In this document: positions 36,019 through 47,829 of the stretch, piece by piece
How positions within the stretch are numbered: the first letter of the stretch is position 1
How the letters are laid out: every line of letters starts with the position of its first letter
From: Poa pratensis
Lineage: Eukaryota; Streptophyta; Magnoliopsida; Poales; Poaceae
Assembly (NCBI GenBank): GCA_947311845.1
Contig: CAMZMU010000034.1
Location: forward strand, 87,155,185 to 87,219,184
Direction of reading: 5' to 3'
Length of the DNA: 64,000 nucleotides
Notes under the pieces: model-generated
Database searches by the model: none
What the model was told of the DNA's origin: nothing
The model's input: the letters and a program-made list of their open reading frames with translations, nothing else
Position numbers and translations under genes: made by a program

Positions 36019-36245
36019 CACTAGTAGAAAAACCACCTTTCGTCCAGAGCCCCCAGGCATTAATCCCGGTTCATAGAAAAACCGGGACCAATGCCTGGCA
36101 ATGGTCCCGGTTCGATTTGCCAGGGCCCCGTGGACCATTGGTCCCGGTTCGTGGCACGAACCGGGACCAATGCTCCAGTGCCGGACACGTGGCGTGCCGC
36201 GGAGCTTTGGTCCCGGTTCGTGGCACGAACCGGGACCAATACCCC
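36019..36245. repeat. Left terminal and subterminal repeats of the CACTA
   Basis: After the CACTA terminus come at least five copies of GGTCCCGGTT or its complement, some forming perfect foldbacks such as GGTTCGTGGCACGAACC at about 36,145 and 36,215. These are the usual transposase-binding arrays. Confidence 0.9.
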
Positions 36246-36456
36246 TTCCCTGCCTATAAATAACGCACCCCCTCTCTTCTCTCCTCTGTTTTTTTTTCTG
36301 GTTGGATTGGTGTGAAGTGGGTGCTAGTTTTTTTTCCTTTGCTACGCACAAGATGTGTTCGATGAAATGCCCGAGCCACACTTAAGTTCACACAAGATGA
36401 TATCCTCGGCCGAGGTTAGCAACTTTATCCTTTTCATCTGTAATTGATACAGAAAT

Positions 36457-38434
36457 ATTGCACGTGTCGATGTACGGTGGTCATTTCACTATTCAAGATG
36501 TTATTGTAAAGGTTTTTGATAAACTTAATTATATGATGCAGATGGATGCACGGATGCGATGGATGTACGGCGAACGACGCAGTTCTGAGTTTATTGCAGG
36601 CCTGCATAAATTTCTCGAAGTGGCTGAGGCAAACAAAGTGGATAATTTTATGCCTTGTCCATGTGAGAAGTGTCGGAACGTTAGGGAGTACTCTAACCCG
36701 AAAACCATTCAAGACCACGTGCTTCGGAGAGGTTTCATGCCCAGCTATAATTGTTGGACCAAGCACGGAGAAAGAGGGGTTAGGATGGAAGACAATGAAG
36801 AAGAGGAGGATGATGACAACTATCCTATGTTACCTGAGGAATGCGGTGATACTGCAATGGAAGACGTTGAAGAAGAAGGAGGTGAACATCGGGCATCAGA
36901 TGAGCCCGCTGATGGTCTTGGTGGGTCATTTCTGATGCAAAGCGAGAATGCGATACAGAAAAGGAGAAGCTAAAGTTGGAGGCCATGCTAGAGGATCACA
37001 AAAAGTTGCTGTACCAAAATTGCGAAGATGGCAGCACAAAGCTCGGTACCACACTGGAACTGCTGAAATGGAAGGCAGAGACTGGTTGTTCTGACAAGGG
37101 ATTTGAGAAGTTACTGAAAATAATGAAGCCGAAACTTCTAAAGGATAACGAATTGCCCGAAACTACATACGAAGCAAAGAAGGCTATCTGCCCTCCAGGA
37201 TTAGATGTGCAGAAGATACATGCATGCATTAATGACTGCATCCTGTACCGCGGTGAGGAGTACGAGAATATGGATAAATACCCGGTATGCAATGCACTGC
37301 GGTACAAGATCAGACAAGATGACCCTGGTGATGTTGAGGGCGATGACGAGCCCCCCCCGGAAGAGGGTTCCTGCTAAGGTGATGTGGTATGCTCCTATAA
37401 TACCACGGTTGAAACGTCTGTTCAGAAACAAAGAGCATGCCAGGTTGTTGCGATGGCACAAAGAAGAGCGTAAGAAAGACGGGAAGTTGAGACACCCCGC
37501 CGATGGGTCCCAGTGGAGAAAAATCGACAGAGAGTTCCCGACATTTTCAGATGACGCAAGGAACTTAAGATTTGGTCTAAGTACAGATGGCTTTAATCCT
37601 TTTGGGGAGCAGAGCTCCAGTCATAGCACTTGGCCCGTGACTCTATGTATCTACAACCTTCCTCCTTGGTTGTGCATGAAGCGGAAGTTCATTATGATGT
37701 CAGTGCTCATCCAAGGCCCGAAGCAACCCGGCAACGACATTGATGTGTACCTAAGGCCATTAGTTGATGAACTTTTGCAGTTGTGGTCCGAACCAGGTGT
37801 ACGTGTGTGGGATGAACACAAACAACAGGAATTTGACCTACGAGCGTTGTTGTTCGTAACCATCAATGATTGGATGAACTTTTGCAGTTGTGGTCCGAAC
37901 CAGGTGTACGTGTGTGGGATGAACACAAACAACAGGAATTTGACCTACGAGCGGTGTTGTTCGTAACCATCAATGATTGGCCTGCTCTTAGTAACATTTC
38001 AGGACAGTCAAACAAGGGATACAATGCATGCACGCACTGTTTAGATAAGACTGAAAGTATACATTTGGGAAACAAGAACGTGTACCTGGGGCATCGTCGA
38101 TTTCTTCCGAACAGTCATGCCGTAAGAAAGAAAGGCAAGCATTTCAACGGTGAGGCAGATCGCCGGAAGAAGCCTAACCTCCCTGATGGTGACGTTATAT
38201 ATGACATGGTCAAGGATTTAGAAGTAATCTTTGGAAAGGGTCCTGGCAGTCTATCTTTTCCGAATGATGCTGACAACCACGTACCCATATGGAAGAAGAA
38301 ATCTATATTTTGGGAGCTACCCTATTGGAAAGTCCTAGAGGTCCGGTCTTCAATCGACGTGATGCACGTGACGAAGAATCTTTGCGTGAACCTGCTAGGC
38401 TTCTTGGGCGCTGAAAGACTCATCCTCCATGGAT
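36457..38434 (+). pseudogene. CACTA Tnp2 transposase, truncated and frameshifted
   Basis: The N-terminal transposase-associated domain is clear: RMRWMYGERRSSEFIAGLHK, FMPCPCEKCRN, HVLRRGFMPSYNCWTKHGE (about 36,550-36,775). The Tnp2 domain follows: KLLKDNELPETTYEAKK, CINDCILYRGEEYE, CNALRYKI, VMWYAPIIPRLKRLFRNKEH, DGSQWRKIDREFPTF, FNPFGEQSSSHSTWPV, LPPWLCMKRKFIMMSVLIQG. Breaks: a frame change near 36,925; a C run at 37,352-37,359 that is one base too long for the frame; a 107-bp tandem duplication at 37,766-37,979; and an abrupt end after VTKNLCVNLLGFLG at about 38,410, where the last third of the protein is missing. Tnp2 catalyses cut-and-paste transposition. This copy is inactive. Confidence 0.92.
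37766..37979 (+). repeat. 107-bp tandem duplication in Tnp2
   Basis: GATGAACTTTTGCAG begins at 37,766 and 37,873. The units are almost identical over 107 bp, ending CATCAATGATTG. The size shifts the reading frame. Confidence 0.95.
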
Positions 38435-38705
38435 CTTGCCCTCCGCCGCAAACGTGCGCGCGAGAACCGGGCGGCCGCCCACGGGGCTGGCTCCTCCCGC
38501 CGTTCCCCCTAATCCTACGGCCTTCGAGCCAGCAAGTCCGTTTCTGTAGAATAATGTTGGTGATGTTGGATCAGGGGTGTGTTACTTTCAAGCGCTTTTG
38601 AGACGTGGGATCATGTGTAATAATGTATTAAACCTTTTATGTAATGCATTCTATGGAATGTATTAAACCTTGATGTGGCTCACGAAGTGGTCGTGATACT
38701 ACTGA

Positions 38706-38957
38706 TCCAACAGCTCACAATCCCTCAAAAGAAACACACCCCTGATCCAACGTCTCACAAGCGCTTGAAAGAAACACACGATCCGTGTGCTTCTTCCTTA
38801 TTGGTGGGATTCCCTTTAGTCCCGGGTGGTGGCTCACAAAGTGATATCCAACAGCTCACAATCCCTCAAAAGAAACACACCCCTGATCCAACGGCTCACA
38901 AGCGCTCGAAAGAAACACACGATCCGTGTGCTTCTTCCTTATTGGTGGGATTCTCAC
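38706..38957 (+). repeat. 141-bp tandem duplication upstream of the passenger frame
   Basis: TCCAACAGCTCACAATCCCT begins at 38,706 and at 38,847. Both units share AAGAAACACACCCCTGATCC and ATCCGTGTGCTTCTTCC. The second unit runs into the TATA region of the frame at 39,034. Confidence 0.92.
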
Positions 38958-39033
38958 TATATATATGTAGTCATGCATGGCCTCCATTGGCATAGCACAT
39001 CTAAACTCATATCTGCAACCTCATCACTCTCCC

Positions 39034-39552
39034 ATGGCTTCCACCGTACCCACTCTAACCTACTCGGAGGCGGAGGCGCTTTGCGCCTCGAACTACCCCT
39101 GCCCGCCCGGCTACGACGTCCCCGCCGGCTGGAGGCTGAGCACCGGAGGCGTGCCGGTCCCTCCTGTCCCTCAAGGTTTGGCGCGCCGGGCGGCCATCAC
39201 GAACCACTACTACCTCGAGCTCACTCCGGAGCAGCGGATGGATCCCCGATGGAATCCCAACTACCGCCCGACTTGGGACGCCTTCTTCATCAATCGGCGT
39301 GAGAGGGCGCTCGCCAGGTACGAGGAGGACGGCCCGCCTCCTTCGAACCTCAACGAGGCCGGCCGTCTGCTGTGGTGGAGCGGCCGGACACTCCAGAGCG
39401 TCATGGACTACATCACGGCCGGCGATAACCCCCGCCTGCGCTACCCTCGCTTCCAGTCCAGGCGAGCGCCGCCCGACGACAGCGACGACGACGACGGCGA
39501 CTACGACGACTACGAGGACGAGTATTATAGGCCTAGGCAGGAGTATGAGTAA
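39034..39552 (+). CDS. CACTA passenger frame, 172 residues, unknown function
   Basis: The intact frame begins MASTVPTLTYSEAEAL and ends in an acidic tail, DDSDDDDGDYDDYEDEYY...EYE. Middle features are YPCPPGYDVPAGWRLSTGG, VPVPPVPQGLARRAA, YYLELTPEQRMDPRWNP, TWDAFFINRRERALARYEE and NEAGRLLWWSGRTL. I chose the ATG at 39,034 because it follows a TATA-like CTATATATATG at about 38,958 by some 75 bp and a short leader. I do not recognise a catalytic domain. Its codon use is GC-rich (many third-position G or C), unlike the AT-rich DNA around it. It sits between the broken Tnp2 gene and the second gene of the element, on the same strand, and similar frames are, as far as I recall, often seen in Triticeae CACTA elements. 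A captured host gene or an element-encoded accessory protein are the two options. Confidence 0.6.
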   Translation: MASTVPTLTYSEAEALCASNYPCPPGYDVPAGWRLSTGGVPVPPVPQGLARRAAITNHYYLELTPEQRMDPRWNPNYRPTWDAFFINRRERALARYEEDGPPPSNLNEAGRLLWWSGRTLQSVMDYITAGDNPRLRYPRFQSRRAPPDDSDDDDGDYDDYEDEYYRPRQEYE

Positions 39553-40114
39553 CCTGAGCCACATTATTGGTTAGGACAAATGGTTCGTCTATGTACCCAA
39601 GATTGTTGTCATTCCCTAATGCTGGTCTAGCTACGACGACGATCGTGTAAAATGTATTATTTATCTCTGCATTTCCAACTAATGATCCTTAGCATCTGAA
39701 TAAGTAATCTGGTTTTGAGTTAGTTATGCAAAAGATAAAAGTTAATGCATTTTTTATTTCAAAATGGCAAAATGGTTAATAGTTTGAAAGTTTAGTGAGA
39801 TTCAAATTGAAAATGACAATAATAAAGTATGCAAAAGATATGAGTTAATACATTTTTGAATTGAAAATGGCACAGTTGATACATGATGCAAACAGATGTA
39901 TGGATGATATATTCAGATTCCTTATTTTTTCTGATAATAATAAACATATTATTGTATTATTTGGATTTATAATAATAGACATATAAATAGATGGGGTTCA
40001 TTTTTCTTAGCATTTTGATATATTAATCATAATTTTATGATAAACAGATTAAGAGTTATTGATTTTACAAGTTTAAATCATTTCCTGGAAATTATATAAA
40101 AGAAAAAAAAAATC

Positions 40115-40290
40115 GAAAAGCCCATTTAGTCCTGGTTCCAGCGTCGAACCGGGATTAAAGGTTTGCTTCGATTGCGCGAACTTTAAGCGGCCCAAAATTT
40201 GACCTTTGGTCCCGGTTGTTCTTACAAACCGGGACCAAAGACCCTTTAGTCCCGGTTGGTAAGAACAACCGGGACCAAAGGCCTTTTATT
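40115..40290. repeat. Internal CACTA-type 'subterminal' hairpin block
   Basis: TTTAGTCCTGGTT...GAACCGGGATTAAAGG is followed by two arms of about 36 bases (TTTGGTCCCGGTTGTTCTTAC... and its inverse ...GTAAGAACAACCGGGACCAA) separated by about 4 bases. The arms pair almost perfectly. The block lies in mid-element, between Tnp2 and the second gene, and its spacer words (GTTGTTCTTAC) differ from those at the element ends (GTTCGTGGCACG). Confidence 0.85.
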
Positions 40291-40299
40291 TATAACTGC

Positions 40300-42017
40300 C
40301 CGTGCCTTTCCTCTTCTTCCACCTCTGCCGCAGTTCCCCCGACGAGAGAAGCGCTCTGGCGAAGCCCTGCTCCGGCGATTTTTCGATCTCCGGCGCGGCC
40401 CCGCCCTCCACCTCTGCCGCCACCCTGCTCCGGCGCGGCCCGCCCTCCACCTCTGCCGCCACCCTGCTCCGGCGCGGCCCCGCCCTCCACCTCCTCCGCC
40501 GCGCGGATTGACCGGCCGCGGAGCCGCCGCCGCGCCTCCCTCTTGCTCGCCGGCCCGAAGCTCGCCCCTGCTCACCGGCGCGGCTAATCCGGCCGTCCAG
40601 ACGCCGCCACCCTGCACCGGCGCGCTCCACCATCACCGGCGCGCTCCACCACCACCGCCGGCCGTAGCTACTCAAGGTGAGTGCTTTTTTGTTCATAATT
40701 TTGCATTGTAGATTGTAGATTAAAATTGTAGATTAAAATGTTTAGAAATTTTGCATTGTAGATTGTAGATTGTAGATTAAAATGTTTAGAAATTTATAGC
40801 ATTGTAGATTGTAGATTAAAATGTGTAGATTCATAATTTTGCATTGTAGATTAAAATATTTAGAAACTTTGCATTGTAGATTAAAATTGTGGATTAAAAT
40901 GTTTAGAAATTTTGCATTGTAGATTAAAATTGTAGATTAAAATGTTTAGAAATTTATAGCATTGTAGATTGTAGATTGTAGATTAAAATGTGTAGATTAA
41001 AGTGTTCATAATTTTGCTAACATTGTAGATTGTAGATTAAAGTGTTCATAATTTTGCTACTCAAGGTTAGAAGTAATTAGATTAAAATTGTAGCATTGTA
41101 GATTAAAATGATTAATATGTTTAGAAATTTGTTAGATATAGAAATTGTTAGGTTATAGAAATTGCTAGGTTAGTTGTAGATGATTTTTTGTTAGCCATTT
41201 GTTAGTGTTAGTTGCTAGGTTTTAGCTATTTTTTGTTAGCCATTTTCTATTAGCCATTTGCTAGAATTAGTTTTGTTAGTGTTAGTTTTAGTTTTGCTAT
41301 ATATTGATGTTAATTTTAGTTTTGCTATATATTGATGTTAATTTTAATTTTAGCTTTGCAAATGATTTTGAAGTGGTAATACATGCTTTTCAGTATATTT
41401 TAGCTTGAGTCTTATGTTCTTGAGCTTAATGGATTTAATTTCTTGATGGTTTAGGGTTTAGGGTCTCCGAGTTCGCCGTCGCGCCCAAGAATCCCCGCCC
41501 GAGGTGCTCTTACAAATGAGATTATAAGGCAGCATATGAAGTTTCTAATTTGTTCTTGCAAATGAGATCATATTGTGTATGTTACACACAAAAATCAAAT
41601 TGTGAAGTCTCTAATTTGTGCTTGTCCTAATTAAATTTGAATTTTCCTGTGGCTTATCTCCCTAGTGTGTGTGCACATATGGTCCTAGGCACTGAATAAA
41701 AAGGTTGCCAAGTGTTTGCATTATTTTTTATGGCCTTTTCTTATTTTCTTAGTTTTTGTACTGAAAACAAAAGGGCAAAAATGTCCAAATTATTTGGGTT
41801 CTACAAGTAATGAGGATCATTCCCTAATTTTTAGTGAATTTTCTGAGGTATGAAAAAGGTAGCTCCTTTGTAAACCTAAGAAAAGGGGATTTTCTGAAAA
41901 TAAATAAAAGAGTATTTTATTTTAGGTTTTTGGGCAAGTCAAAAATTGTGTAGATGTATCTTGACATATGGAACAAGTTACCCAACTAAAGTTTTGTGCA
42001 TTGTTCTTAATTTGCAG
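40300..42017 (+). other. 5' leader exon and first intron of the second CACTA gene
   Basis: 40,300-40,676 is GC-rich and ends at a good donor, CTACTCAAG/GTGAGTGC. The matching acceptor TTTGCAG precedes 42,018, five bases before the ATG at 42,023. The exon holds a roughly 40-bp tandem repeat, three copies (about 40,391-40,500, CTCCGGCGCGGCCC...). The intron opens with an AT-rich array (40,690-41,110) of TTGTAGATTGTAGATTAAAA units. No protein is supported in this stretch. Confidence 0.55.
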
Positions 42018-44010
42018 AAACTATGGAACGAGACGAAAATCAGGAAAACATCCTCGAGGATATAATCCGCGGGCCGGAAGATGTTGACGATGTCACCTTG
42101 CAGTTTCTGAACAACTCCGGTGAGGGAGATGAGTCTCTCAACCGAAGAGACGGCTCCGGTGAGGTAGAACCCGACGGTTGGGGTGAGGGAGAAATCGGCG
42201 AGGGAGAAGCCGACGAGGGAGAAGCCGAAGGCTCCGGTGGAACATTAAATGTTGCAAACTCCGGCGAGGTGCATATACATATATTAATGAAGCCGAAGAT
42301 TGTATTAATTAAGCCTCTGCTGTCTATATGCATATATTAACGCTCTTTCTTCTTTTAGCCCTCCGGATCGAGCAAATCTTCTGTAAGGACAAAACGAGGC
42401 CCAGCCAAAAAGTTGGGCGACCATGAAAGGTACAGGATCGAAAAAGTCGCTGAAGACGGCACACCGACTGCTCCCCCTGATGTTAAAAATAAAATGGTAA
42501 AACAATGCAGAGTTCTTGTTAGGGACTACATCCCGATCACCGTTCGAGAATGGCATGAGCCAAAGGAGGGAGGAGTAAGATATGTCGGTGAGGTGGGTAA
42601 AGAAAGACTTTGGAGAAAGCTCATGCTTAATTTCACCCTGCCGGCGCCAGAGGTGGATCCAGATGAGGAGGATCCAAATGAGGCAGAAAAGATTGCCCGG
42701 AAAAACATGGAGCAAAAAGTCAGGGACTGGGCTCTTAAGAAGATGGCCGAGCTATTCAAGAACTGGAAGAAAAGATTGAACAGCGAGTTTGTCCAGAAAG
42801 ATAAGACTCCGGACTTCGATAAAGGGTATGAGAAGATAAGGGACGACTGGGAAGAATTTGTGGCGTACAAGAAATCGGAGGAAGCTCAGGAAAAGTCTGC
42901 AAAAAATAAGGCAAATGCTGCTAAAAAGATCTACCACCATACTATGGGGCCTGGTGGCTACGCCTTTAGCATGCCTAAGTGGGAGAAACTTGAGGCGGAC
43001 CTGCTGGCTAAAGGGATCACTCCAGAGCCACTCGCATGGATCGAACGGGCAAGAAATTGGTTTTATGGGCATGGGGGCACGTTGGACGCAGAAGGGAAGT
43101 GCATATATAACAGAAGACACAAAGATAATCCCCTACTACCCATCGAAGGCATTAGAAATGCAGTAAAGGATGTTGCAGAGGGACGGTTCATTCCCGATTG
43201 AGAGGATGACAAGCTCACACGCGCCCTTGGGAATGAGGAACACGACGGACGAACACGAGGCGTACCAGGCTCCAAGCCCAAGACAATTGCGATTCCCGAG
43301 CACAGGAAGAAATTTCCTGATAGAAGCCATCAGAGGAGAAAGGAAAGGGAGGCAATGGAAGCACGCGCTGCTGCAGACCGGCTGCGTAATATAGAAGAAG
43401 AATTAAAGCGGCAGAAGGATCAAATTGCCGCACTTAGCCAGCAAGGTACTAGCGGCCAATCTCAGCGGCACATGGTAGAAGCTGCATGCGATGGTACCGG
43501 CGGCCCATCGAATCGGAAAAGCAGCGTGGCTTCCACGGAGCTCCAGGATGGTACTGATGATGCAGTGACGGTGGCTCCACTTCGTCGCTACCCAGTGGAT
43601 GATATCACGGAGAGCACACCTTGTGAGCTACATGTGAAAGTTTTTAACTTAACCATGAAGGTGGCGGTCGGCTAGACCATACCAATTGGACCTAATCCAA
43701 CTTACCATTTCTCTCCGGTTCCACATGGCTACGCTGTTGTCGGGGTGGATGAAGTGATGAAAGATTTTGAGGAGCTGAAGCTGGAACACCCTGCAGGTGA
43801 AGATGGGGAGGTGCTTGAACTTGGAGAAGCCAAGAAAGCGCCCATTCTAGGGCCAAAGGAATTCATCGTGCTTCCGAACTGGCAGCCAAGGCCATCGACT
43901 CCTCACCAGTCTCCAGCGCAACAGTCCTCTTCACCGCCTCAGCATTCTCCAGCGCAACAGTCCTCTTCACCGCCTCACCAGTCTCCAGCGCAGCCGTCTC
44001 CACCGCCGCG

Positions 44011-45732
44011 TGATGCATGTAAAATGCATACATGAACTTTGCACTTTAATTGCTTATATTCCAATCATATTTGCATCATATAAGGGTTATATCAATGTTT
44101 TATAATGATTTTTGGGAATATTCATTTATTTCCTATTTTTATGGAATTAACCCTGCACAGGCAGAAAACCCCGTTTTCTTATTTTAATGTTTCAGGGACC
44201 CAAACGTCAACGAAATCACCTGGAAATTTACGGGCGTCAATATTTGGAAGGAAGAAGACCTGTGGGCGAAGGAAGCGAACAAACGGAGGCCGAGGCCAAA
44301 CGGGGTGGCCCACGCGGCCAGGTACTGTGGCCGCGTGGGGCCCACCGTTTGGCCTCGTGGCTCCGTTGCCGTCGATCTTCGCTCCACCGACATCGTCTTG
44401 ACCTAAAAACGCCTATAAAAAAGGTCCCCCGACGTTCTCTGGAAGGAGCGCCGCACAAACACAGAAACACCGAAACGGAGATCAGGAGCTGCAGATTGGA
44501 GGGGGAAAACTCCGGCGGGGCGCTGCCGGCGTGGTCTCCATCTTCTCCATCGACTTCTCCACCGTCTCCATGATGAAGAGGGAGTAGTCCACCTCTGGAC
44601 TATGGGTTTGTGGAAGTAACTTATGTATCTCTCCTCTCTTGAGCTTCACTAATTAGCACCGTATGAGCTGCTGAACATGATTACGGTCACCGTTGTAATA
44701 CCTTTGTGGTGGATCTTTATGAGTTAATATATGTTTGAGATTGCAATGTTTGTTTCAGTTATGAGTATAGATGCATATTATGTACCCCGTTCTTGTCTAC
44801 TTGTTTTGATCAAGCATGTTTATGAGAGCGTGTGTGGGGGAACGTGTGCATTAGTTGGAGTAACGGGGGTGGCTAGTGCAGTGAACGTGAGAGAAAGTTC
44901 TGCGATCCACTTTGGTATCTTTACCTTACTTTGTTACCTCACTAGGGATAAACTAAAATACCATGCTACCGGGGATGTGGGCGTGACCATTGCCACTACT
45001 CCATGACTAGATCTAGCATGTTCTTATTTTCACTTCATGTCATGATACTTAATGCTATACTCTGAGTTATCTTAATTACTGAGGTGTTATGATTTAGTTC
45101 GCATCTTGGTGGAGTATAAGAGAGGTTAATAACCAAAAGATCTCTATGTTAGGACGTGATGCCCATATATCTAAGTAACTTGTTATCAAACCCTGTGTTG
45201 CAATCTCATATGTTAACTGTGTGTGTTCCATTGTCTACCACTTTATAAAGAGAGAGTGCATTTGTGAAACCATGAACCCCAGTCCATTTTTAATCATAAG
45301 AAACACCTTTCCAACACCATATACCACTTTTCTATTTTCAGCCATCATTAAATCCGAAAATACAAAAATACTTTTCATCTTGCATACATCATTCAAAAAC
45401 CCAAAAATATCATTTATCATTGCATCCACCATCATTGCATATTTATTTCTTGTTTGCATTGCATAACTATCCTGATATCATTCTTACACCTTGTGCTTGA
45501 CAACCACAGGTGAGGTTGAGGACCAAAACATCTAACCTTGTTTTGTAGGTAACCAAAAGAAGGATAAGAAGATAAATCTACCACTTCAGATTCCCCGAGA
45601 GTTCGATATTAAACCCTCGAGTCACCCCTCGTGGGGAAAACTGTCTTCCACTTACTATACACTCTGCACTTGGAGTCTCAACCTAATCCCGTTTATTTTG
45701 CAGGTATCAAGCCTTGCTCTTCGGGACCATCA
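44011..45732 (+). repeat. 5' LTR of the Gypsy-like element
   Basis: Starts TGATGCATGTAAAATGCATA and ends GGGACCATCA. A TATA-like CCTATAAAAAAGG lies at about 44,411, which would start transcription some 30 bases later. The pair with 50,201-51,924 is nearly identical. Confidence 0.95.
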
Positions 45733-45742
45733 AGACGTTTTC

Positions 45743-45759
45743 TGGCGCCGTTGCCGGGG
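45743..45759 (+). promoter_or_regulatory. Primer-binding site of the Gypsy-like element
   Basis: TGGCGCCGTTGCCGGGG starts ten bases after the LTR end. It is the tRNA-primer site type found in many grass Gypsy elements. Confidence 0.8.
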
Positions 45760-45996
45760 AATCGTAGCTGAGAGATTTATCCAAGGGTGTGCATCATCGC
45801 ATTCATCTCACAACAAAGTCAACGTCACCAACTTGTGCTAACACCTAAGCTTGGGGAGGTTGCACCTACGTGAGCACCATCTTATCCATCTTTACTTACA
45901 AAGCAATTTATTTGTTTTGTTAGTGTCATTGCATATCATATCATATTTATTTCAGTTTTGCATAAAAAATTAAAAATACCAAAAAAACTTGCTAAA

Positions 45997-47829
45997 ATGG
46001 GAGAAAGAACTAAGTTGTGTGACTACACAAACACTCCTAATGATCAATTTATCACGAGAGCTATTGCCACACCTAAGATAAATGCTGAGAGTTATGAAGT
46101 AAGTCCTAGTTTGTTGAACTTGATAACTAGGGAACAATTTGGTGGTAGTGCTATGGAGGATGCCTCTATGCATCTTCATGACTTTGTTGAAATATGTGAC
46201 ATGCAAAAGTTTAAAAATGTGGAAAGTGATATCCTAAAACTGAAGTTATTTCCTTTTTCACTTAGAGGAAAAGCTAAAGAGTGGTTGCATTCCTTGCCAT
46301 CTGGTAGTATTAATTCTTGGGATGATCTAAAAGAAGCTTTCATTAAGAAATATTATCCCCCTGTTAAAATTTTGCAAAATAGAAACAACATCCTTTCTTT
46401 TAGGCAAAATGAAAATGAACATGTTGCTATGGCTTGGGATAGGATAAAACTTATGCTTAGAACTTGTCCCTCACATGGAGTTAATGAATGGACCATATTA
46501 CACTCTTTCTACAATGGTTTAAACTACATGTCTAGAAACATACTTGATTCTGCTGCTGGAGGTGCTTTTATGAGTAAGACTATAGTAGAAGCTAAAAATA
46601 TATTGGAAAGCATTTTACAAAACTATAGTCAATGGCATACTGATAGGGCACCTAATCCTTCTAAGAAAGTGAACTCTATTGAAGAAACTAATGATTTGTC
46701 ATCTAAAATGGATACTATTCTTGCTTTGCTTAATAAACCTAGTGTTGAAAATGTTCCTTTGCAAGAACTAGTTGGAAACAATTCTGAAAATATTGATGTC
46801 AACTTCATTAGGAACTATGGTAATAATGGGTATGGTAACAACAATTATAACTCTTATAATAAACCCCCATATGTGCCAAATAAATATGCTTCTAGTGGTA
46901 ATGTTTCTAGTGACTTGGAAAACACCATTAGATCTTTTATATCTACCCAAAAAGAGCTTAATAAGGAATTTATCTCTAAGTTTGAAAAACAAGATGCTTT
47001 GTTTGAAAGGGTAGATCAGCTTACTAAGGAAGTCTCATCATTAAAGAGCATCATTACAGCCCAAAAACATGAGGAAACAATAAAATATTGCCAAGAGGTT
47101 ATCAATAAGTCTTGGGAACACATTCATGAGCAAGAGAGAGTTGCTAAAGAATCTATTGGGGTAATGAAAGAGGTTGAAGTTGAGGAAGTTAAAATGCTTA
47201 ATGAAGTCAAGGATCCTTTGCTTGACTTAGAAAATTGTAGCTTGCATGAATTAATATCTATCTTACAAAAATTTGCAAGTGATCCTTCCATCAACACTAA
47301 CCAAGCAGGTTTTGGTTCTTATATTGCTAATCATGTCTTGAAAGAAAAGATTGCTAGGTACAACCAAGAGGCTATGATACCACCTAAGCTTGGGGATATG
47401 TGGATACCTAAGGTACTAGTAACTATTGGAAAAGAGACACACCATGCCATACTTGATCTAGGATCTAGTGTCTCTGTTTTATCTAAAGAACTATATGAAG
47501 TGCTTGAATTGAAAAATCTTGAAAAATGCTCTATTGAACTAGCACTTGCTGATGACTCTATTAAACATGCTTTGGGAAAAGTAAGTGATGTTATGGTAGA
47601 GTTACATATGACTTTTGTGCCTGTGGATTTTCTAATCATGGATATGGGGAATAAAACCTCTAGTCCTATTATTCTTGGAAGACCTTTTCTTCGTACCACA
47701 GGTGCTATCATTGATTCAAAGGAAGGGAATGTAAAGTTTCAGTTTCCACACAAGAAGTGCATGGAACACTTTCCAAGGAAGAGGGAACCACCAAAGTTCA
47801 AGCTCCCTCATGAGCTTCGTCCACAATAA
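45997..47829 (+). CDS. Gag-protease polyprotein, intact frame
   Basis: A 610-residue frame runs from the ATG at 45,997 to the TAA at 47,829. The open frame extends 13 codons upstream, but no earlier ATG exists. The N-terminal half is a retrotransposon gag domain: ITREQFGGSAMEDASMHLHD, FPFSLRGKAKEWLHSLP, INSWDDLKEAFIKKYYPP, FRQNENEHVAMAWDRIKLML, NGLNYMSRNILDSAAGGAFM. The middle is Asn/Tyr-rich (YGNNGYGNNNYNSY) and then coiled coil. The C-terminal third is a retropepsin-like protease: HAILDLGSSVSVLSKELYE, in which the usual D-T/S-G core reads DLGSS, then DFLIMDMGN and PIILGRPFLRTTGAIID. I see no zinc knuckle. It would form capsid-like particles and cut its own polyprotein. There is no pol downstream, so replication enzymes must come from another element. 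Confidence 0.9.
   Translation: MGERTKLCDYTNTPNDQFITRAIATPKINAESYEVSPSLLNLITREQFGGSAMEDASMHLHDFVEICDMQKFKNVESDILKLKLFPFSLRGKAKEWLHSLPSGSINSWDDLKEAFIKKYYPPVKILQNRNNILSFRQNENEHVAMAWDRIKLMLRTCPSHGVNEWTILHSFYNGLNYMSRNILDSAAGGAFMSKTIVEAKNILESILQNYSQWHTDRAPNPSKKVNSIEETNDLSSKMDTILALLNKPSVENVPLQELVGNNSENIDVNFIRNYGNNGYGNNNYNSYNKPPYVPNKYASSGNVSSDLENTIRSFISTQKELNKEFISKFEKQDALFERVDQLTKEVSSLKSIITAQKHEETIKYCQEVINKSWEHIHEQERVAKESIGVMKEVEVEEVKMLNEVKDPLLDLENCSLHELISILQKFASDPSINTNQAGFGSYIANHVLKEKIARYNQEAMIPPKLGDMWIPKVLVTIGKETHHAILDLGSSVSVLSKELYEVLELKNLEKCSIELALADDSIKHALGKVSDVMVELHMTFVPVDFLIMDMGNKTSSPIILGRPFLRTTGAIIDSKEGNVKFQFPHKKCMEHFPRKREPPKFKLPHELRPQ

Noticed and set aside
38977..39033. Upstream extension of the CACTA passenger frame
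   Set aside because: It lies too close to the TATA-like box and has poor start context; the ATG at 39,034 fits better.
36019..40290. A separate, smaller CACTA ending at the internal hairpin block
   Set aside because: No CACTA/TAGTG-type terminus or 3-bp duplication is present near 40,290, while 36,019 and 54,199 form a proper pair; kept only as a composite-origin idea.
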